Shown: in pieces, positions 49,995 to 62,460 of the stretch
How positions within the stretch are numbered: position 1 is the first letter of the stretch
Layout: every line of letters begins with the position of its first letter
Assembly: GCA_019914995.1 (NCBI GenBank)
Contig: CM034143.1
Location: 3,722,501-3,786,500 of the forward strand
Length of the DNA: 64,000 nt
Direction: 5' to 3'
Source of the DNA: Acanthochlamys bracteata
Taxonomy: Eukaryota > Streptophyta > Magnoliopsida > Pandanales > Velloziaceae
Made by a program: the position numbers and the translations under genes
Notes under the pieces: model-generated
The model's input: the letters and a program-made list of their open reading frames with translations, nothing else
Told to the model about the DNA's origin: nothing
Database searches by the model: none

Positions 49995-50151
49995 GCAGTG
50001 GATATCTTCTCCGACGACGATACTATGTCTCCATTAGCATTACCGTTCAAAGATTCATCGCCACCATCCGTTGTGGTAATCGCCGACGATCCGACTCCTC
50101 AGAAGACATCCACCAATTTATTATCATCCTCCGCTACCAACACTCCGATTT
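49995..50151 (+). pseudogene. Possible N-terminal fragment of an EME1-like endonuclease gene
   Basis: One plus-strand frame reads VDIFSDDDTMSPLALPFKDS followed by SPPSVVVIADDPTPQK and a Ser/Thr-rich tail ending NTPI at a stop codon at about 50149. An acidic IxSDDD start followed by a DDPTPQK phrase is how I recall the leader of plant EME1, the partner of the MUS81 Holliday-junction nuclease. The frame opens without an ATG at its beginning; an internal ATG (50023) would give 42 residues. No ERCC4-type nuclease domain follows. It would be a truncated gene copy. The family call rests on memory of a short leader, so confidence is low. Confidence 0.35.
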
Positions 50152-50436
50152 AATTCCAATTTCATTCATTCAATATATTTGTTTAATCTTCTGCATTGTC
50201 TTTAAATCCCCAGATCGAGTTCAGATCCCTCTCAATCTATTAACGATTTTATTTCTTTGCAAAAGCTTGTGATTTTAAGAAGAAAATTTTGATCTTCGAT
50301 TTTTCATTCAGATTTTTTAATTTTCAAGTTTTTCTTTCTTCTGATTGGGTAGGCGATCTTGTTCAGGTAGTTAATGCGTCGTTGATCTTCTGATGAATTA
50401 CTTAATATTTTCTCCATTCTTTTTCTTAAACATTTA

Positions 50437-50692
50437 GGGCGTGTTTACCAACACCCTAAACTCCACTTCCTTTAAACTCAAGTTTCACATAAATATTTAT
50501 AAAAATTAAAATAAATTTTTTTATCAATAAAATTTTTTTTAAAATTCAAATTTAAAACTTACTAAAAATATATAATTAATATAAAATTTTATTTTTTATT
50601 AAATATTATTTTTTATTTTATTTTTTAAATTTATTTCCTAAAAACTCTACTTCTCTTAAAACTCCACTTCCACCACCTAGGTAAACACGCCC
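50437..50692. repeat. Complete Tourist-like (PIF/Harbinger) MITE
   Basis: A 256-bp element with perfect inverted ends, GGGCGTGTTTACC and GGTAAACACGCCC, flanked by TTA on both sides (50434-50436 and 50693-50695). The interior is AT-rich with mirrored AACTCCACTTCC sequences inside each end. A 3-bp TTA duplication and GGG..GTTT ends fit the Tourist group. Confidence 0.9.
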
Positions 50693-50699
50693 TTAGTTT

Positions 50700-51185
50700 T
50701 TCTTAATTAGTTGGACTGCTGATAGCTTGCTGGCTTTCTCTGTTTTATCGTGTTTTGATCTTACAATAGTGAAAGGCGAAGGGTCGAGCTTGTGAATTGA
50801 TTTGGATTTTTGAAGGAGTGCAGTTAAGGCGTTTGATGAATTGCCACGTGAATTTTTTCTGGTTCTTCTGGAATTCTTTCTTTTTAGGCCTTAGTTTACT
50901 AATGGGTTTGGCTTATCCTCCCCCTCAATGCGTAATTTCTAGGTTTTCTTATGTTAATCCTTCCTCCACACAAGTCAAAGGAGTGAATATGGTAATACTT
51001 CTTCCTGTCGTAGTTATTGTAATGAATATCTAATGCTATATGGTTTGTATTATAACATATTCAACACATTATTTAATCATTAACCAAACATTGAAGGATA
51101 TGTACTGATCTATAATGTCATAGGAGACGTATCTTGGAGTATTCATACTGAAAGGCTTTTCTGAATTAGTTGCTGTATTAAGAGC
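50700..51185. other. Intergenic DNA before the HHP-like pseudogene
   Basis: A 78-residue plus-strand frame at 50797-51033 shows no recognised family. The rest is unremarkable. Part of it could be diverged upstream sequence of the HHP-like gene. Confidence 0.35.
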
Positions 51186-51189
51186 TGAC

Positions 51190-51725
51190 TATAGTTTGCT
51201 GTTACTTACAGCAGCATTTGCCATCTAATATCCTGCCACTCAGAAAATATCGTGTACTTCATGCTACGGTTGGACTACACAGGCATAGCCTCACTCATTG
51301 TTACTTCCTTCTTCCCCTTGTGTACTACACATTCATGTGTGACCCCTTTTACTGCAACCTTTGCATAGGATTCATCACAACGTTTGGTGTTGCAACAGTG
51401 TTGGTTTCACTTGTCCCAGTTTTTCAAACCCCTGAATTTCGTTGCGTTCGTGATACACTTCTGTTGTATGGGTGTTTCTGGAGTAGTGCCTATAGTACAC
51501 AAAATCTTGATTTTTGGGGACAGGCAAGAACTGCTTCAGTGTGATACGAAGCATTGATGGGTGTTTACACAGCACGGGTGCCTGAAAGATGGTTGCCAGG
51601 AAATTTTGATATTGTTGGACATAGTCATCAATCGTAACTATCAATTGTTTCATGTGTACGCTCATTACTTCGCCGGACTTGAGTATCTAAGATGGAGAGA
51701 TGTGGAGAAATGTTAGCACTTGACA
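51190..51725 (+). pseudogene. Broken heptahelical transmembrane protein gene (HHP/PAQR type)
   Basis: The plus strand encodes, across more than one frame, the C-terminal half of a plant HHP protein, the adiponectin-receptor-like PAQR family of seven-helix membrane proteins. Successive pieces are YFMLRLDYTGIASLIVTSFF, then LVYYTFMCDPFYCNLCIGF with TVLVSLVPVFQTPEF, then GVSGVVPIVHKILIFGD, then [14 protein letters not shown] with IVGHSHQ. These correspond to the third and later helices and the conserved PERW..G..D..GHSHQ block. Frames change at least at about 51315 and 51470, a stop follows the HKILIFGD part, some sequence before PERW is missing, and the N-terminal half is not recognisable. It is a decayed single-copy host gene or duplicate. 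Confidence 0.88.
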
Positions 51726-53205
51726 TTGAAGACAACCTCTATTATATTTCTGCAGTAGTCGAAATTTTCTTTTAACTAGAATATGTAGTAAAAGGCATGT
51801 AATTAGCTGATATTTTTTCCTTTCTTGCTGAGATTGCAGAATGTGCTTATATGATTCATGTAAGCATCAGAGAATCTTTGATAAACAGAAAACTTGATCA
51901 ATTGTATAGTTCTCGAAAGGTTCAAAGTAACAGAAGGTAAAACCGCAATTTGCAGCATTGCTTTGAAAAGCTTATATGCTTTTCGCAGTGAAGAAATGAA
52001 TCTATTTCATGTAGTAATAGGTTTCATGTAGTAATCTCTTTCGTGAAGAAATCAAAACTCTCGTAACTAGATATGCTAGTAGAAGCTAATTCCTGGATTA
52101 TATTTAATTGAAAGGAAGATACTCTCTTTGTGTGAATCACCAAACACAAAAAAATATTTCAGATATTTTATAAATATTACTCTTACTTAATTTTTAGTTA
52201 CCAAATAAAATTAATTATTCACTCTTTGTTACTTTATTAATTTATCCACACAAGATAAGGATAAATTATTATTCTTGTTTACTCCTCTTTTTTATTTTTA
52301 TGTACTTTTATTTACTCCTCTTATCCAAATAGGATAAAGATAAATTATTACTCTCATCTCCACCCTAATATTCTCATCTTATTTATTCCTCTTATTTATT
52401 CTTATTTGTTACTTTTCTGTTCAAACAAACCATTAGTAACAATGAATTTGGAGGACTTCTCCCTCATCCTCCATCTCCCCTGAACAGAATTCAGACACCA
52501 AATGGTGGGGAATTATTTCCCCTTACCCTCCATTCTCATCCATTCCTTCTAATCCAAACACAACATAACTTGTCCTTCTATTTCCCTATTCCTTCTTTTT
52601 ATTGAGCAATTCAAACACAACCTAAGAGAAATGAAGAGTAAAGACTAATATTTTATTGGTTAGAAGAGTAAAATAATGAGTAATTAAGATAATTTTTAAT
52701 AAAAAATTTGAAATGCTCTTATTAGGTCTTTAAAACTTTTGAAAAATTGATTTAATAGTGAAGAGACATGTGGGGTCAAAATCCTAAACCTATGAAAGCA
52801 TGCGGAATCAGAACTACAGAAAATAAATGAATATTGATAGCTGCTACCATGAGACACCGAAAATGGCTTCCATTCAATAAAAAAATCTCATTTGAGCCAG
52901 AGCAAGTGGCTGAGAGCAGAGAGCTGTGTGACAGATCCAAGACAACGCATTTATAGGAGGAATGAAATAAATCATCCAAATGAAGAAAATGAAAAATAGT
53001 AGGATTATATATATACCGTACTTTCTTTAACTTAATAGGGACAAAAGATATTTCATACTTCTGAAATGCTTTTTTTTACTTTTGCTGTCAGTTTCATCCC
53101 AAAATGTGGTGTAATAGATTACTCTTCATATAAGTAATGAAGAGAATTTTCTCTTCATTACTCTTGAAGAGTTGACAAATAAGAATAAAGGAAAGTAATC
53201 AAGAG
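51726..53205. other. Intergenic DNA with probable nested small repeats
   Basis: About 52130-52625 and 53090-53200 contain repeated phrases around TTACTCCTCTT, GATAAGGATAAATTATTA and ATCCAAACACAAC that suggest two or more overlapping MITE-like insertions. I could not define their ends. No gene is recognised. Confidence 0.4.
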
Positions 53206-53207
53206 GA

Positions 53208-53435
53208 CGTTTGGGAGTGGTTATTGAAAAAGAGCTTTTCTGAAATAAAAAATATTTTTTAAAATTTTTTAAAATGAGCACTATTTTTTTGACCTAAAAA
53301 ATAATAAAAATAAGTAATAATAAGATCTTATGACGTAGAATTTTCTATACTTTCTAAAAAAATTTTAAATTTCTGTATAATATTCTAAAAAAGTTTTTTA
53401 GAAAATTTAAAATAAAAAATTAAAATGAAAAGGAG
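53208..53435 (+). repeat. AT-rich MITE-like repeat, forward orientation
   Basis: It begins GGACGTTTGGGAGTGG and runs through TTTCTGAAATAAAAAATATT, a GAGCACTATTTTTTTGACC block and AATAAGATCTTATGACGTAG. The same block order appears at 15.7 (reverse), 29.1, 29.6, 46.9, 62.1 and 63.3 kb. The superfamily is unclear. Confidence 0.6.
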
Positions 53436-54845
53436 AAGATAAGGAGGGGATAAGCAACGCTAAAACATCACAGATTCTCTTACTCTCGTTTATATTTTTA
53501 TTTACTCTCAATCAAAACAAACGGTAAAAAGAATTGAGGAGAAAGTGAAGCAATTCTTCTCATTATTTGCATTTGGCAACTATTTATTAAGGGGAGCAAA
53601 GGGGAGCATTTTTTCTTTTCGTTTACTCACGAGGAAATCTGAAAAAATGCTTACGATTAAGTGAGGGGAATTGACACACCTAAATTTTTGTTCCAATTCC
53701 GTCCAAGATAATAGTGTTTCATGTTCTCTTTCTCTTCTGCGCTATCTTTCTACCACTCATCTTAGTTCCGCATCCGAAAACATTAGAGTCGCGCGTCTCT
53801 GACGATTGCTTTGATTTCTTTTTCTTTTTTTTTTTCAAGGTTATCAAAATTGAAATTTAAGTATGATCAATCCACGGCCAATAACATCGGATTATAAAAT
53901 CATAAGATTTTGAATGCTTGTAAATTTCTACAAATTTTTTTTTAATATTTTAAGATTAATGTTTAAGTTTGTAACTAATTTCTATATGAAAAAAGAGTTG
54001 ATTTAAAATTTTTATAGTGTTACTACTTAATCGTTGAATATAAATGAAGTAGAATGCAAATTGAAGTATATTACTTTTCAATTTCAATTTTATAACGTTG
54101 TTTACCATTTGAACACCCATATAAAAATGGTAAACTAATTTGCATGATTTTCTCTGAATGGTATACTAGGCATATCTGCCTCTTTCAAATATGTAATGAT
54201 CATAAGACGGACACAAATCGCAAAATGTTAACATAAAAATCTATAAATATTATGAATGAAAAAATTATAATATAAATCACAAGCATTTTCGTCATTATCT
54301 TCCTTATCATGATTACTTCATCTTCACTAATTGCAAAAAACTTTTTTTTCCTTGAAAGTTAAGAACGTAAAAAATCACTCCAAACTTGAGACTTTTACCT
54401 ACTTTAAATATTTAAAATCAAGATTATATTCCAATTCCACCTAATTGTGATTTCATGTAAAAGTCGGTTGTTGAAGTAAAATCGTAAGAATTTTTAATGG
54501 CAAATCTAAAATTTGACAGCCATTCTCCATTAGACTTCCAAACTTTGGTGATAATGTTACTCGGGTCATGCAACTTAAATTTGCATTTCCTACAAGAAGA
54601 TTATATACCGCCAAATCATTCTTGTTGTTAAATGTGCAACTACTCTCATGTCATGGTATTGGATTATTACTCTTGTTGTTAGATATTCAACTAGTCTATG
54701 TAATGGTGTTGGATTATGGTTGAACTCTTCATTTGATGCATGCACAGTCGGGAAACTATCCCCATTTTCATTCAAACAGATCGATGCGCCATTTTATCCG
54801 TAGCAATAAAATACAAACCGCTCTCTTTCAAGCATCAATCTAGTT
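53436..54845. other. AT-rich intergenic DNA
   Basis: No coding exon or bounded element is recognised. Poly-T and poly-A runs are frequent, for example at about 53826. Confidence 0.45.
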
Positions 54846-54849
54846 AAAT

Positions 54850-55140
54850 GAGCTTGCATAAAATTCACTTTCAAAAGCTAACTCAAAAGAGGAGAGGTCG
54901 CTTCGATGTTGGACTAGATACAATTTCAACACCCACCTCATGCATAGGTGCAAGACCGGGCTTAATGCCCACTCGCCTGCAGTAATCTGCCCTGATACCA
55001 TGAGCCTACGTCGGACTCGCCCTCAAAAGCTATGTAAAAAATGAGAAAACACATTCCAGAACGACAGGTACCGAGCCAAACAACGTGCTAATGTGGAACT
55101 AAATGCAACTTTTACACTAACATCCCCTGGCTGGAAGTGT
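54850..55140. mobile_element. Possible small LTR-type (TRIM-like) element
   Basis: Two partly similar stretches (about 54875-54945 and 55025-55135) each contain CAAAAGCTA and a later ATGTTGGACTA or ATGTGGAACTA phrase followed by CAA..TTCAACA-type sequence. Between them the complement reads CTCATGGTATCAGGGCAG, close to a plant primer-binding site. That is the layout of a miniature LTR element. No target duplication was confirmed. Confidence 0.35.
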
Positions 55141-55915
55141 CAACTGTATCCAATGATTTTGCTAAGAAGTTGTACTGACCTTTCAACACTTCTCGTTTAG
55201 ATCACTAATAGCCATTATTCCTTTATCCCTGAAAATCAAGTCTAATAGCAGTAGATGAACTTGAAAATTTGATATGCATAAGTACCCACTAAACCAAAGC
55301 AATTTCAGAATCGACTCCAGAGCATTTATTTATTGAAAAATTTGTCTGTGAAGAGTTTTGTGTATGCACCTCAAAGGTGCAGCAAAAGACTCAGCAGTCT
55401 TTCCAAACACATCAATATTCCAACAATTAATTGGCAAATCTTTTCGCAGAACAAACGAAATTCTGATTTTCATTTCTAGTACCGGGACCATAATACAAAT
55501 TTGATTTCTAGAGATACTGTTCCTAAATCAAGCTTCGAACTTCCTAGACAATATACAGGGAGTCATCAACAGATTGCTGCTTCTTAACATAGCAGAAGTT
55601 ATTTGATCAAAACTCAAGGTAGAGCATATTATGTTTATTTATATACTATGGTAAATAAAAACACAATATCATAGTTCTTTGAGACATTAAATAAAAAGAA
55701 TTCGCCCACGCCTCATGCTTGCCTCAAAGTCATTGCACCTCTTCAATACAGCCACCAAGAATAATAAAATAACTAGGTCAGTATCAGATTTTCATGGACG
55801 CCTGCATCGAGAAAATGGGCGTTCCTACTATATTCCGTATAATTTGGGGGGCCAGTTCAAACAATAACCCCCTGCATATGGCTAGAAGCTGATGATTTCT
55901 AATTCTCTTCACCTC
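55141..55915. other. 3' flank of the Sec14-like gene
   Basis: Probable 3'UTR and terminator of the minus-strand gene occupy the upper part. No other feature is recognised. Confidence 0.4.
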
Positions 55916-58900
55916 TCACTCAGTAATCTTGAGGCCATTAATAGAATTTACTATACCATTACAGTCACCAATCTTGTGCAGCTCAGACTCTATGGTCTTG
56001 GCTATCTTCATATCGTCAGTGTCTGGTTCAGGTACCTCTACATGGAAAGAACCTTGTTTGATGGGAGCAATAGGTTCCTGGTTCACTGATTGCTGCTCTA
56101 TGTATCCATAAAGCTGTTGATGGAAAGGGTGGTCTAACGAATAGCAGTCATCCAGACATGACGAGTATTTTGAAGAACCAGAGCCTTCTCTTTTACAGAA
56201 ATGAGGAAGCGCAGAATAGTCGATTATCTGGAATCGGCAATATTAACATCTTCGTATTATAGAGGTCGGTTAACAAATACCATAACTCTTTTCTAATGGT
56301 ATAACAAGAATCACAAGTTGGATTACCTTTAGAAGCTCATCTCGGCCATTACCCTGTAGTACTTGCACTTTTTTCCTTGTTCTTTCTTGAAGCAAAGGTT
56401 TCACAACCTGGGTAAAGAACATCACTCAGTAATCTGAAAATCCTATTTAATGTTCTAATAGATCAACAGAATGGTAGAACAACAGGAAATGCTTACTTTC
56501 CAACATGCTGAGAATATATAAGGAGCATTGACGATATAATATGTCTCAGTCTTCTCTGGGTAGTTCAGGTCATCAACAGTAGATATTGTTGTAAGTAACT
56601 GCAAAACAAAGACAACGAAATAAAAAACATATAACTTTCTGGAACAACATAAAGGGTGCCAGTCTTCCATAAATCTCTCTTAATAGCAAACCCCAAATGA
56701 ATCATCACTTATTCCTCACTTAGAGAAAGCTAAAATAGTATTGATACTTCCAGCTCATGCTGCCTGAATGAGTGTGACTAGAAAGTTATGTAAAAACTCG
56801 GTTGCAAAGTAGAAGAAGATACAATACATAATAAGATGGACTTCTCAAGCTTCTGCCAATCAACCAAAAACATCTTCAATCATAAAGAAGCTTAATCGTT
56901 TGTTAGTACATTTCACTTCCTGTGCATGTGGCATGTAGGTATTGCTCATAGCTTAGTTTAAGTCTTATGGGCGTGTAAGGGATAAGACTACATACATCTA
57001 ACCACTGACTCAGTGAAGACAGGTGCTTCAGGATACCAAATGAGCATAATAAACCAAGAGTCCTTGATAATAACTACCGAAGTGGGAAGCAATTCAGTTA
57101 TGGCAGTTAGATATCTGCAACAGTTTAGCCGACGAGGGTCTAGAACTTTAGATATTTTAATAGCAACGAATAGCTAATCTATTGAGCAATATATACAGAC
57201 ACAATCATATCAAGTGATCAATCCATAGGAACAGAAGAACTAGAAACTGAAGCTGCAAGATGAGATTGATGGATGATCACTCTAAACACCTTTCCTTTTC
57301 TTGAGATTTATGTAAATGCTGAATAAAGCTTTTGAAAAGGCTACCTTTATTTGATTCAATGCCGAAAGCTTTAGACCAGTCATATCCAAGACCTTCAAAC
57401 AGGTGTTGATATGTCGCCCCTGGTTCTCGGTTGCAGCAGGCTAAAAAAGAAACTTTCCTATCATTTATGGCTAAAAAATTCAAAATCAATTTGCGTTGCA
57501 TAAGTTACTCACCAGTATCACACGGTCTCGGTATTCATTTATTTGAATATGTGATTGGACATAATAATGAACCTAAACCAAAGTTGGGTAAGAAAATTAC
57601 TAAGCACAAAACTAAAATAAGTATTTTTAAATCTTAAGACTTCGATGTTGATAAATCATAATCTTACAGAGGCTTTATCATAACTGCTGAGTCCTACACC
57701 AATAGCAAATACTGGAAGACCCTGTCCACAAAGACTAAGGGTATGAAATCTCAACCAAGTAAAAGACAATATACAACACTTCACTGTGAGAGGACTAGCG
57801 CAGCAAGACTTGAATAAAAATTTACAACAGTATCGACAGTTTTCCTACTCTTAGTATTTATTTAGCTTGTGTTTGAGCCTGTTATAAACCCTAATTGCAG
57901 TACTGACAAATTGATATGCCTCAATCTCTGTTAGTGGTATAGAGAGATTGAGTATCTATATTGCTTTATAGAGAGATTAACCATAATCAATCTCCTTTAA
58001 GGATTTTATTAATAGGACAAGAATTTAGTTATTAACCTTTTAGTGAGGCTATCTAGACTTTCTTTTTCAATGAAGTGGTCACTAAAAGGGAGAACATTCT
58101 AAGATAAAGAAACAGACTTTGGATTTCATTTCACCATACTAACAAATTCAGTGATATTATTACAAGAAATTCACATATTAGCTGAATAGCACAAAGACAA
58201 ATGTTTGCATTTGATTAGACAATTTGTCTTTAATTAGTGAGATCACGAATCACTCAAAGTTTTGCATATCTTTACAGATACATTGCATAAACTCGCCAAA
58301 GTCCAATTCAATATAGGGTAGGCTTCATTAATGGGCTGACTTCCAACATGTGGCCCACTAAGGAAAAACTCAGCCTTCTCTTTATTCTTTTTTGGAAATG
58401 AGGAACTAAACATGTAGCGGCAAAATAATTAGCAGTTCTTAAATTATTTCAATATCATTTAGATAATCATGAAACTATTTTGTTAAGATTTCTATATACT
58501 CGTGCAATACACAAATACTTGCATCATAGGTAACTAACCAAGTCCCTAAACCCCTTGCACAACCTGAGTAACATTGGTGTCATATAAAGCATTTACTAGC
58601 TCGAGTAATAGTAGTTTTACTTCATCATAGAACTTTGAGCAATTCAGAAGCAGAAGGCCTATGATATACAGGTCAAAGAATGAACTGAAATTCACAAGCT
58701 ATAAGCATCAAAATAGCTACTCCTATGTGCCAGAGACTCCGGCATTTTCAAATCAATCTATGATTCATTAGGAACTTACTTCATATATAATTCTAAATAT
58801 GAAATACTTTCTCTAGATTCTAGAGATGCAGCAAACAAATAACTAAAGTAGAGATATGAAATGATGAAATAGTATCTCTATCCATGCATCTTACTTAAAG

Positions 58901-61568
58901 ATTTGTGATAGTCAGATAATTGAATTATATATCGTAAAGTTTGATCTGCTTCTCCAATCCCAAAGCAAGATAAAATTATTTAATTTGTTTATAGAAAATT
59001 ATGTAGTGCACTTTTCAGATTAAATGTTAGTTATATTGTTTACGATACGAGAAAATGGGAATACTAAATAAACACACAATAGATATACCTCTTTTGAGTA
59101 TCCCGACAACCCTATTAGTTGTGACTCTCTGACTTTTCTATATAACTCAGCAGGAACAATTGGTTTCTGCAACAACAAAGACATATTGCAGTGATGTATG
59201 CAACATGTAAAATAATCAAAATAAACAAACTTTACTTGGCATTGGGCATTTTCATCTATAATTCAACATTTGTTTGGATTACTAAGCCCTTGTTAATTTT
59301 AGAACTTCAACCAACAATGTCTATGGTATTGTCACTAGGATCTAGCATGTGTACGAATTTCTACTTCCATTCCAGGTCATTGAAGCTAGTTCAATCATAC
59401 ATGAGCAAAAAGTCTCTCTTTGGTTATCAAACCATAAAGAGGTTTGGAGATACTGTCTACTATATTCTACTGACACATTCTGATCTCAACAAAGTTTCAG
59501 CGATGTGGTACATAACTAATTAGCCTTTATGTAAATTTTAACTCAAAAGGGACACAATCTTAATATTTGTTAAACCAAAGAAGAACCAGGTAATTATGTG
59601 ATAAAGACAAATACTCACTGACAATATGTTGTCAATATCATTTTGTATTCTCCATTTTAAGCAGTCCACCAGCTGCAGAAGAGACCAACTTTAATCAGGA
59701 GAACATACGGATTATGAAAACATGAAACCAGATTCATTTGTTTATATGATGAAAAATATAGACCATCTTATGAGCTTTGGAAACATTCCACTCCCTAGCC
59801 TTTAAAAACCGCACAAAAGTCTCATAAGGACAGCCCTGATGCACATTCTGCAATATAGAAATTCACAGTCATAAACCCCTTTACGATTATGAAAGGAGAA
59901 ATAGCTCAAAAACTGAACTTACTATCAGTAATAACAGCTTACAACTTCAGTGATGCACCAATTAAACAATTTGCATCACTTTTATTAAATTAATAACATC
60001 ATAACATGCTCCACAATCCAAAAGGAATAGATGAAACGGTAACTGTGAATGTCAAATTAGCAACCAACCAGAAAGAGACATCCAAATGGTACTTTTATTG
60101 ATAGAAAGAGAAGCCCATTTGAAGCTCCAAACAAGAGGAACCAACCAAACAAGGAATGAGTCTCATGACTATATTATACAAGTTAGAGATACCAGTTGTT
60201 TTTCTATGAGTTATCGCAAGTCAACAGCTTATAAAAGAAACGAATCATGGAGAAATATACTATCTAGGAAAGATTAATCACAAACAACCGAAGTACATCA
60301 CACAAGAACTTCACCACTCAACAGATCCAATTGCCTATCATATCAGGATGAATCAAAGGTAATGATTCTTCTCGATGTTACTCGACCAAAATTAGAATAA
60401 CCTACAAAATTTAAAATAGAATAGCAGAAAGTATGTGTACCAAAACATGATTTCTGGATTTTCAAAAGAAGTACATCAATCAAGAAGCAATTTTACGTAG
60501 CATCCTGAAGTCCAATATGTCTAAAAGTGCATAGCCAGGCTGAAACACCCCATAAAACTGCACTTAAACAGTCTTGTAACAGGATTGACAATATGGAACT
60601 GCTATCAATCAAACGATATGCAAATTAACTACAAAAATCCCAGACTTTTTCAAAGAACTAGCACTTAAACAGTATATTAACCTCCAGGTCAAGTCAAACA
60701 AACATATCAGATAATATAGAGCTAACTCCAACACAGTTAGCTGGAAAATAACAGCTGGAACTCAAATTTAAATTTGATAATTTAAAATTGCAACTGAGCC
60801 CTAGTACAGTGAAGATCCAAAGACCCCTACCAGAGTTGCATCTGGCCAAGACTCATCTTGAATAGATAAACTCCCAGTGACTCATCTGATAAAGTAGCAA
60901 ATCCCAAAAAATAATTTAAAAAAAATTATCTCATGTTGACCTGAAATTGTAATTCTTAATTTTAGATCAAACTTCAAATTCTGCTACAAGGACGCTAGTT
61001 CCACTGTAATTGACATTGTCACCAAATAGATCAGCTGACATTAGAGGGGATAGAAGATAAACTTTTCAACACAGATCAATCAGAAGTAGCAGGACCCAAT
61101 TCAAAGCCAGGATTTTGACCATACAGATCGCAACATTGTCACAAACAGAACAGCACAGAGTTCAGATTTCCACCAGATATAGAAAGTCCATCCACCAACC
61201 TCAAACTCCAAAGTTTGATTTCCCAGAGAAGACCATCACCAAAAATGAATCAAAAGAAAACAACCAAAACCTCTCTTATTTTGGAAAAACACCGAAACAC
61301 CAACAGATGAAACAAGATTCACCAAACCCAGCTGTAAGAACATTAGCAGATCTGAAAAGTGGAAAAGTCCAAAACCTCAAATGTGCGCTTCATCTCTTCG
61401 TCAACTGCAAAGCAAAATCATTAAAAAAATTAAGGAAAAAAAGAACGAAGTGGTATATCAAGAACCCTTCTAAAAATAGAAGGTTGAAAATCTTGAATGA
61501 AATTTCCACAAACCTTGTTCCATCAAAGCAGCAAGCTGCTTGATTGCATCCTGAGATGCGATCCCCAT
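55916..61568 (-). CDS. Sec14-like / CRAL-TRIO phosphatidylinositol-transfer protein
   Basis: Clear exons on the minus strand are 61568-61514, 59847-59764, 59672-59619, 59166-59089, 57721-57668, 57572-57513, 57440-57345, 56598-56497, 56407-56327 and 56227-55916. All have GT..AG borders and, from 59847 onward, keep phase. A short exon of length 3n+2 is needed between the first two; 60856-60831 is a candidate but a weak one. The total would be about 333 residues. The start is MGIASQDAIKQLAALMEQ, typical of this plant family. CRAL-TRIO-N is in the first 70 residues (VRFLKAREWNVSKAHKM). The lipid-binding domain follows, with LIGLSGYSKEGLPVFAIGVG, VQSHIQINEYRD, LKVLDMTGLKLSALNQIK, YYIVNAPYIFSACWK and a FCKREGSGSSKY end. 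The C-terminal tail of about 70 residues is unlike the core. Such proteins bind or move phosphoinositides between membranes. The exact ligand cannot be read from sequence. Confidence 0.92.
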
Positions 61569-61937
61569 TATCAATATCTAGCTTGGCAGAGAAAATTTGG
61601 TTTTGGATTTAGCAGAAACTATGGGAGTTTAATTTGTTATAGGGACAAATACGCATGGAAGAGAGAGAGAGAGCTGCTTGAAGGAAAGCTCTCTTCTCTT
61701 TCTTTCTCTTTGCGTCTTCTGAATGAATGAATGAATCAATTTTTTGGTTGGTTATTACAGTAGTAGTTAAAAGAAAAAAAGAAAGGACTCGTCTTGGTCG
61801 CTCTCACTCTCTTTTCTCTCTGTGCTTCGAAGCTGCTCTTCTTCTTCACCTTTTTTTTTTTTTACTAGAGGGAAAAAGGTAAATAAATAAAATAAACAAA
61901 AAAATACGAAATAATAAAAATGCATCGTATGAATTAA
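61569..61937 (-). promoter_or_regulatory. Leader and promoter region of the Sec14-like gene
   Basis: On the minus strand the leader is CT-rich, with a CTCTCTCTCTCT run at about 61661-61672, a common feature of plant core promoters and leaders. No TATA box can be assigned with confidence. Confidence 0.35.
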
Positions 61938-62457
61938 CGGCGTGTTTATTAACACCCGAAATTTACTTTCTTTAAATTTATTTTTAATATAAAATAAAAA
62001 TAAAATTTTTATCAAAATTTTTTAATTAAATTTTAAAAATTTATTATTAATATGAAAATTGTATTATTTATTAAATATTTTTAATTTTTAATTTAATCTT
62101 TTAAAACATCTTTTAAAACTTCAATCTTACTTATTTTGAATGCGTTTAGAATTACTTATAAAATAAAATTTTTATAAATAAAAATTATTTTTATTTTTTT
62201 TAAAAATGAGCTTTATTTTTTTACTTTTAAAAAAATAATAATAATATGCAATAAAAAGATCTTATTATGTAAAACTTTTTTACACTATTTAAATTTTTAA
62301 ATAAAATTTTTAAATATTTATATAATATATATTAAAAAATATAAAATTAAAAAAATTGAAAAGCGTGTTTGGTAAAATTATAATTAAAACATATGAACTG
62401 TTTTGAACTCAAAATTTGGCAAGAGAAAATAGAATTACGGGCATTTAAAACACGCCC
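61938..62457. repeat. Tourist-like element interrupted by an AT-rich MITE-like repeat
   Basis: The ends CGGCGTGTTTATTAAC and ATTTAAAACACGCCC pair as inverted repeats and are flanked by TAA on both sides (61935-61937 and 62458-62460). About 62143-62375, starting GAATGCGTTTAGAATTAC, matches the other MITE-like family and appears nested within it. The inner boundaries are approximate. Confidence 0.45.
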
Positions 62458-62460
62458 TAA

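Noticed and set aside
49877-50272. A 131-residue plus-strand frame overlapping the EME1-like leader
   Set aside because: It is in a different frame from the acidic leader, ends in low-complexity hydrophobic sequence, and matches nothing.
59191-61730. Plus-strand frames of 60-140 residues across the Sec14 locus
   Set aside because: They fall in introns or opposite exons of the minus-strand Sec14-like gene and show no family resemblance.
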